Source of the DNA: PALSA-1355 sp031400775 | GTDB taxonomy: Bacteria; Planctomycetota; Planctomycetia; Pirellulales; PALSA-1355 | DNA: 64,000 bases | Direction: 5' to 3' | Assembly: GCA_031400775.1 (NCBI GenBank) | Contig: JANNQN010000055.1 | Location: forward strand, 1 to 64,000 | In this document: positions 60,322 to 64,000 of the stretch, in pieces | Layout of the letters: every line of letters starts with the position of its first letter | Numbering within the stretch: the stretch's first letter is position 1 | Program-made: the position numbers and the translations under genes | Notes under the pieces: model-generated | What the model was told of the DNA's origin: nothing | Databases searched by the model: none | What the model saw: the letters and a program-made list of their open reading frames with translations, nothing else

Positions 60322-62127
60322 TTAGAACGGCCAGACCAGCGGCGCAATCGCGACCGTGATGATCCACACCAGGATATCGAGCGGGACCCCCATTTTTAGG
60401 TAGTCGCTGAAGCGATAGCCGCCAGGACCGTAGACCATGAGGTTCGTTTGATAGCCGATCGGCGTGGCGAAACCGGCGGAGGCTGCCATCATCACGGCGA
60501 TCACAAAGGGCATGTAGTTCACCTCCAACCCGGAGGCCGTATCCATGGCAAAGGGAAACATCAGCGCAGCTGCGGCATTGTTGGTGATCAGCTCCGTGGC
60601 CAGCAGGGTAACTCCGTACAACACTGCCAGCGAGATCCAGGGGTTGCCGCCGGCCAGAGCGATCATTCGATCAGCGATTTCGCGAGCTGCCCCGGTTTTT
60701 TCCAAGGCCATGCCAACGGCAAACGAGGCCGCGATCGCTAACAGAACTTCCCAGTCGATGCTCCGCCGGGCCCCTTCGGTCGAAACGCAGCGGGTAAAGA
60801 TCATCGCTCCGGCGGTCACCAGTGACGCTTCGAGCATCGACACCCAATCGAAGCTCACCGCCAGGACCATGGAAATCAACAGGCCGACGGCGAGCAGGGC
60901 CCGATCGTGGCTCGGTGGATTCGAGTCTTCCAGGCGGCTGACCAGGAAGAAGTCCCGCGAGTTGCGTTGCTGGTCGGCGAACGAGGGGTGAGCTTCGACC
61001 AGCAGCGTATCCCCGGCGCGCAGCACGATATCGCCGATTTTCTTTTGCAGCCGCTCTCCGTTGCGACCCACGGCCACCACCACGGCGTTGTAAACGTTTC
61101 GGAATCGCCCGTCGCGAATCGTCTTGCCCACCAGAGGACAACTGTTCGAGACCACCGCCTCGATCAAGCATCGTTGCGGCCGCGGCGCGCTGAGTTGCGA
61201 GATCTGGTCCGTCGCCGGAAGCAGTCCTCGAATGCGCTGCAAGTCGACGACCGACTCGACGATGCCCACGAACAGCAAGCGGTCGCCCGCGCGCAGCACT
61301 TCTTGCGGCGAAACGGCCGGCAGGATGGCGCCCTCGCGGTCGATCTCGGCCAGGTATGCGCCTGGCAAGTGCCGCAGACCGGCCGCCTCGATCGTCTTTC
61401 CGATCAAGGGGCTTTCGCCGGCGACCTGCATCTCGATGGTGTATTCGCGAGAATCGTCGAGCGTGCTGATCGGCGGACGTCGATCGGGCAGCAGCCAGCG
61501 GCTGGTTGCAATGATAAACAGGGCCGATGCCAGTGCGGCGGGAACCCCGACCCAAGTAATGTCGAACATCGCCAATCCGCCGGTGCCGGGCCGGGCCTTG
61601 AGCAACATGCCTTGCACAACCAGGTTCGTGCTGGTGCCGATGAGCGTGCAGGTGCCGCCCAAAATGGCCGCATAGCTGAGCGGGATCAGCAGCTTCGAAA
61701 TCGGGAATCGATTTGCGCGCGCCCAATCGGTCACGGCCGGAATGAGCATCGCCACCAGCGGCGTGTTGTTCATGAACGCGCTCAAGCCCATCGTGGGTAA
61801 CATCATGCGGGCAATGGCTCGCGTGGGCGTTTTGGGGCGGCCGAACAGGCGCGAGGCGATGAAATCAACTCCGCCCGTCTCGCGCACGGCCGCGCCCACC
61901 ACGAACAACACGCCCACGGTGATCATGCCTTCGTTCGACATGCCAGACAGGGCCTCGCCTGGCGTCAAGATTCCCGCCACGAGCAAAATCGTTACGGCGA
62001 AGATCAGGATCAGGTCGGGAGTCACCTGACTGACCATCAGCAGTAAGAAAATCATCCCGACAACGCCCAGCGTAAAATGGGCCTGCGAGAGAGGGCTATG
62101 TTCCCAGGAAAGTTCGGGCCACGACAT
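60322..62127 (-). CDS. SLC13/DASS-type transporter with TrkA-C domains
   Basis: A 601-residue membrane protein. The first set of helices (about 15-195) contains GMSNEGMITVGVLFVVGAAV and LIPLSYAAILGGTCTLIGTS, with the SNT-like motif (TSTNLVVQG) typical of sodium/divalent-anion symporters. Two TrkA-C (RCK_C) domains follow in the soluble middle (about 215-300 and 305-385), beginning IEMQVAGESPLIGKTIEAAG and CLIEAVVSNSCPLVGKTIRD, which are probably regulatory nucleotide-binding modules. The second helix set (about 410-600) ends with NNAAAALMFPFAMDTASGLE and SAGFATPIGYQTNLMVYGPG. Substrates in this family include sulfate, dicarboxylates and phosphate. The start is the ATG at 62127; a TTG at 62199 is an alternative. 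Confidence 0.9.
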   Translation of the reverse strand: MSWPELSWEHSPLSQAHFTLGVVGMIFLLLMVSQVTPDLILIFAVTILLVAGILTPGEALSGMSNEGMITVGVLFVVGAAVRETGGVDFIASRLFGRPKTPTRAIARMMLPTMGLSAFMNNTPLVAMLIPAVTDWARANRFPISKLLIPLSYAAILGGTCTLIGTSTNLVVQGMLLKARPGTGGLAMFDITWVGVPAALASALFIIATSRWLLPDRRPPISTLDDSREYTIEMQVAGESPLIGKTIEAAGLRHLPGAYLAEIDREGAILPAVSPQEVLRAGDRLLFVGIVESVVDLQRIRGLLPATDQISQLSAPRPQRCLIEAVVSNSCPLVGKTIRDGRFRNVYNAVVVAVGRNGERLQKKIGDIVLRAGDTLLVEAHPSFADQQRNSRDFFLVSRLEDSNPPSHDRALLAVGLLISMVLAVSFDWVSMLEASLVTAGAMIFTRCVSTEGARRSIDWEVLLAIAASFAVGMALEKTGAAREIADRMIALAGGNPWISLAVLYGVTLLATELITNNAAAALMFPFAMDTASGLEVNYMPFVIAVMMAASAGFATPIGYQTNLMVYGPGGYRFSDYLKMGVPLDILVWIITVAIAPLVWPF

Positions 62128-62331
62128 CAGATTGTTCGCGTGCGAGAAAAGGGACCAGAAGGATTGCGGCCATGTTAACGCTCGCCCAGCAAGCTGCAAA
62201 CCCCGACACAGCGGTCGGTGGCAAGAGGCGCCGGCGCAAGTCTGGTGTTTTCCGGTTCACCGGCGTGTTAGAATCACGCCCGATCGCTAGCCACCCGTTT
62301 GATCGTTTGCATGCCAGGAGATTTCCAGCCG

Positions 62332-63594
62332 ATGATTTCGCGATGCTTCTGGTCCGTGTTGGCCATGCTGGTCTTGTTGCCATCGGGCGCGAATGCCGAG
62401 AATTGGCCGGCCTGGCGCGGGCCGCGCGGCGATGGCACCAGTCAAGAACGGGATATTCCCACTCGCTGGACGGCCGACGAGAACATTGCCTGGAAGGCAG
62501 CCGTGCCGGGCGTCGGCCATGCCTCGCCCATCGTGTGGCAAGACCGGGTGTTTATCGTCTCCTGCTTGGACGAGACGCAGGAGCGCATCCTGCTCTCGTT
62601 CGATCGCGTCGGCGGCAAGCTGCTTTGGCAACAGGTCGTCTTGCGCTCGCCGCTGGAAGACAAGCACCAGCTCAATAGCTTTGCCTCCAGCACGCCCGCC
62701 ACCGACGGCCGCTTGGTGTTTGTCACGTTTCTCGATCGCCAGGAAATGGTCGTGGCGGCCTACGATTTCACCGGAAAGCAGGTTTGGCTCGTCCGTCCGG
62801 GTGGATTCTCCAGCAAGCATGGCTACTGTAGCTGCCCGGTGTTGTTCGAGGACAAAGTGATCGTCAACGGCGACCACGACGGCGACGCTTACCTGGTCGC
62901 CTTGGAATGCTCGACCGGCAAGACCGTATGGAAGATCGACCGCGAAAACAAAACTCGCAGCTACTCGACGCCCATCATTCGCCAGATCGACGGTCGCACG
63001 CAGATGATCCTCTCAGGTAGCAAATGCGTGGCCAGCTACGACCCGCACGATGGCTCGCGGCACTGGATCGTCGACGGGCCGACCGAACAATTCGTGGCCT
63101 CGGTGGTCTACGACGGCAAGTTGCTTTTCCTGACGGCGGGATTTCCGGAATTGCACATGATGGCCATCCGGCCCGACGGACGGGGCAACGTGACCGACAC
63201 GCACATTGCCTGGCGGACCAAGCGGGCGGCGGGCTACGTTCCTTCGCCGATCGCCGAAGGAGGCTACTTCCTGGCTGTTTCCGACGGCGGCGTGGCTAGT
63301 TGCTTCGAGGCGGAAAGCGGCGAACGCCTGTGGATGGAGCGCCTGGGCACGCATTACAGCAGTTCGCTGGTCTCGGCCGGGGGCCGGGTGTATTTCACCT
63401 CCGACGAAGGCGCCACGACGGTCGTCCGCCCGGGACCGAAGCTGAACGTCCTGTCCGAGAACAAGCTGGGCGAGTACTGCTACGCGTCGCCCGCTATCAG
63501 TCGGGGCCAGTTCTTCTTTCGCGGCGAAAAGCACTTGATCTGCATCGGCGCGCCCAAGGTGGCCGGCAGCGCGGCCGCCTCACTGAACCCGTAA
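62332..63594 (+). CDS. Secreted PQQ-like beta-propeller protein
   Basis: A 420-residue exported protein. A signal peptide (about 1-23, VLAMLVLLPSGANA) is followed by the ENWPAWRGPRGDGTSQERDI segment that opens this family of propellers in planctomycetes. The rest is a repeated pattern of blades: GHASPIVWQDRVFIVSCLDE, SFDRVGGKLLWQQVV, SSKHGYCSCPVLFEDKVIVN, ALECSTGKTVWKIDRENKTR, and HYSSSLVSAGGRVYFTSDEG. Such PQQ_2-type propellers resemble BamB and PQQ dehydrogenases, but no PQQ ligand set is evident. AGGAGA stands about 13 bases before the ATG at 62332. It is next to metG but unlikely to be related to it. Confidence 0.9.
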   Translation: MISRCFWSVLAMLVLLPSGANAENWPAWRGPRGDGTSQERDIPTRWTADENIAWKAAVPGVGHASPIVWQDRVFIVSCLDETQERILLSFDRVGGKLLWQQVVLRSPLEDKHQLNSFASSTPATDGRLVFVTFLDRQEMVVAAYDFTGKQVWLVRPGGFSSKHGYCSCPVLFEDKVIVNGDHDGDAYLVALECSTGKTVWKIDRENKTRSYSTPIIRQIDGRTQMILSGSKCVASYDPHDGSRHWIVDGPTEQFVASVVYDGKLLFLTAGFPELHMMAIRPDGRGNVTDTHIAWRTKRAAGYVPSPIAEGGYFLAVSDGGVASCFEAESGERLWMERLGTHYSSSLVSAGGRVYFTSDEGATTVVRPGPKLNVLSENKLGEYCYASPAISRGQFFFRGEKHLICIGAPKVAGSAAASLNP

Positions 63595-63729
63595 CGCGGT
63601 TGTCGGGTCCCAATTCTTGACTGCCCCTCGGTCGCCGGACCGCGGGGCTCACGCAAACCGCTCGGCATCGTTACAATTGCGGCTTCGAGCATTCGTTCCG
63701 GCCGCCGCAACCGAGACCACGCAATAATC

Positions 63730-64000
63730 GTGAGCAGTTCTCCCGCCCAAATTGAACACCCCGCCCCGGCGAGCCAGCGCAAAATCCTGGTGACCGCGGC
63801 GTTGCCCTATGCCAACGGCCCGATTCACCTGGGCCACCTGGTCGAGTACATCCAGACCGACATTTGGGTTCGTTTTCAAAAGTTGCGCGGCCATACGTGC
63901 ATCTATCTGTGCGCCGACGACACGCACGGCACGGCGATCATGATTCGCGCACGGCAGGAGAATCGCAGCGAAGAGGCCATGATCGCCGACATGCAGCAGG
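63730..64000 (+). CDS. metG: Methionyl-tRNA synthetase, N-terminal part (cut by window edge)
   Basis: The first 90 residues of a class I methionyl-tRNA synthetase, truncated at the right edge. After a short Ser/Pro/Ala leader (1-18), the Rossmann catalytic domain opens with KILVTAALPYANGPIHLGHL, including the HIGH-type ATP motif PIHLGHL (31-37). It continues into VEYIQTDIWVRFQKLRGHT and CADDTHGTAIMIRA, the standard order. The enzyme charges tRNA-Met. The GTG at 63730 gives this start; there is no Shine-Dalgarno. A TACAAT hexamer at 63672-63677 may be its -10. Whether the C-terminal tRNA-binding domain is present cannot be seen. Confidence 0.95.
   Translation, partial: MSSSPAQIEHPAPASQRKILVTAALPYANGPIHLGHLVEYIQTDIWVRFQKLRGHTCIYLCADDTHGTAIMIRARQENRSEEAMIADMQQ

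Noticed and set aside
1..64000. CRISPR arrays, tRNA and rRNA genes, intact insertion sequences.
   Set aside because: Looking through all intergenic stretches, I found no regular repeat-spacer pattern, no T-arm sequence with a matching cloverleaf, and no transposase motif. A tRNAscan/CRISPR-finder run would be decisive.

Overview
The window looks like chromosomal DNA of a high-GC planctomycete, probably of the Pirellula type. The basis is the gene content: two DUF1501 proteins with twin-arginine leaders, a DUF1549/DUF1553 protein with a CxxCH motif, a DUF1080 protein, two PEP-CTERM proteins, GYF_2 and DinB proteins, glutamine synthetases of types I and III, and many short lineage-specific proteins. 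No rRNA, tRNA, CRISPR array, phage or intact insertion sequence was seen. The right edge cuts metG.

Layout. 0.5-7.4 kb: a FlgM-like small protein, DUF1080 and DUF1501 secreted proteins, a large secreted helical protein, and a gingipain-type C25 peptidase. 7.5-13.3 kb: a 58-residue basic protein, a degenerate receiver-like protein, a sigma-54 activator with no sensor domain, an exported methyltransferase, a DUF3754 membrane protein and a flavin reductase. 13.8-23.8 kb: a small secreted protein, a HemD-HemE fusion, a PEP-CTERM protein, a GYF_2 membrane protein, a LOG-family protein and Tex. 23.9-30.5 kb: a CDGSH protein, an ECF sigma/anti-sigma pair, Lgt carrying a PDZ-like insert, PanC, and FolK fused to a P-loop kinase-like domain.

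31.2-33.6 kb is a visibly AT-richer type II restriction-modification cassette (C5 methyltransferase and a PD-(D/E)xK nuclease, overlapping by ATGA), set between core genes. 33.9-44 kb returns to metabolism: a GT2 glycosyltransferase, alanine dehydrogenase, MtnA, an RraA-like protein, type I glutamine synthetase, a PaaK-like ligase with a methyltransferase, and type III glutamine synthetase. 44-49 kb has an MMPL exporter, a wHTH-MNT/HEPN toxin-antitoxin-like pair with a near-consensus promoter ending at its start codon, and a formylglycine-generating-enzyme-like PEP-CTERM protein. 49-64 kb has an S41 peptidase, a Gfo/Idh/MocA oxidoreductase, small proteins, DinB, a DUF1501-DUF1549/1553 operon, an MrfA-type helicase, an SLC13 transporter, a secreted beta-propeller protein and the start of metG.

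The most unusual items are the domain fusions (HemD-HemE, Lgt-PDZ, FolK-kinase), the two defence-type cassettes, and at least three genes whose -10 hexamer lies exactly 8 bases before the ATG, suggesting leaderless transcription. No single large undescribed system was found. Starts were moved inside the longest open frames wherever a Shine-Dalgarno sequence, a signal peptide or a domain boundary supported it.
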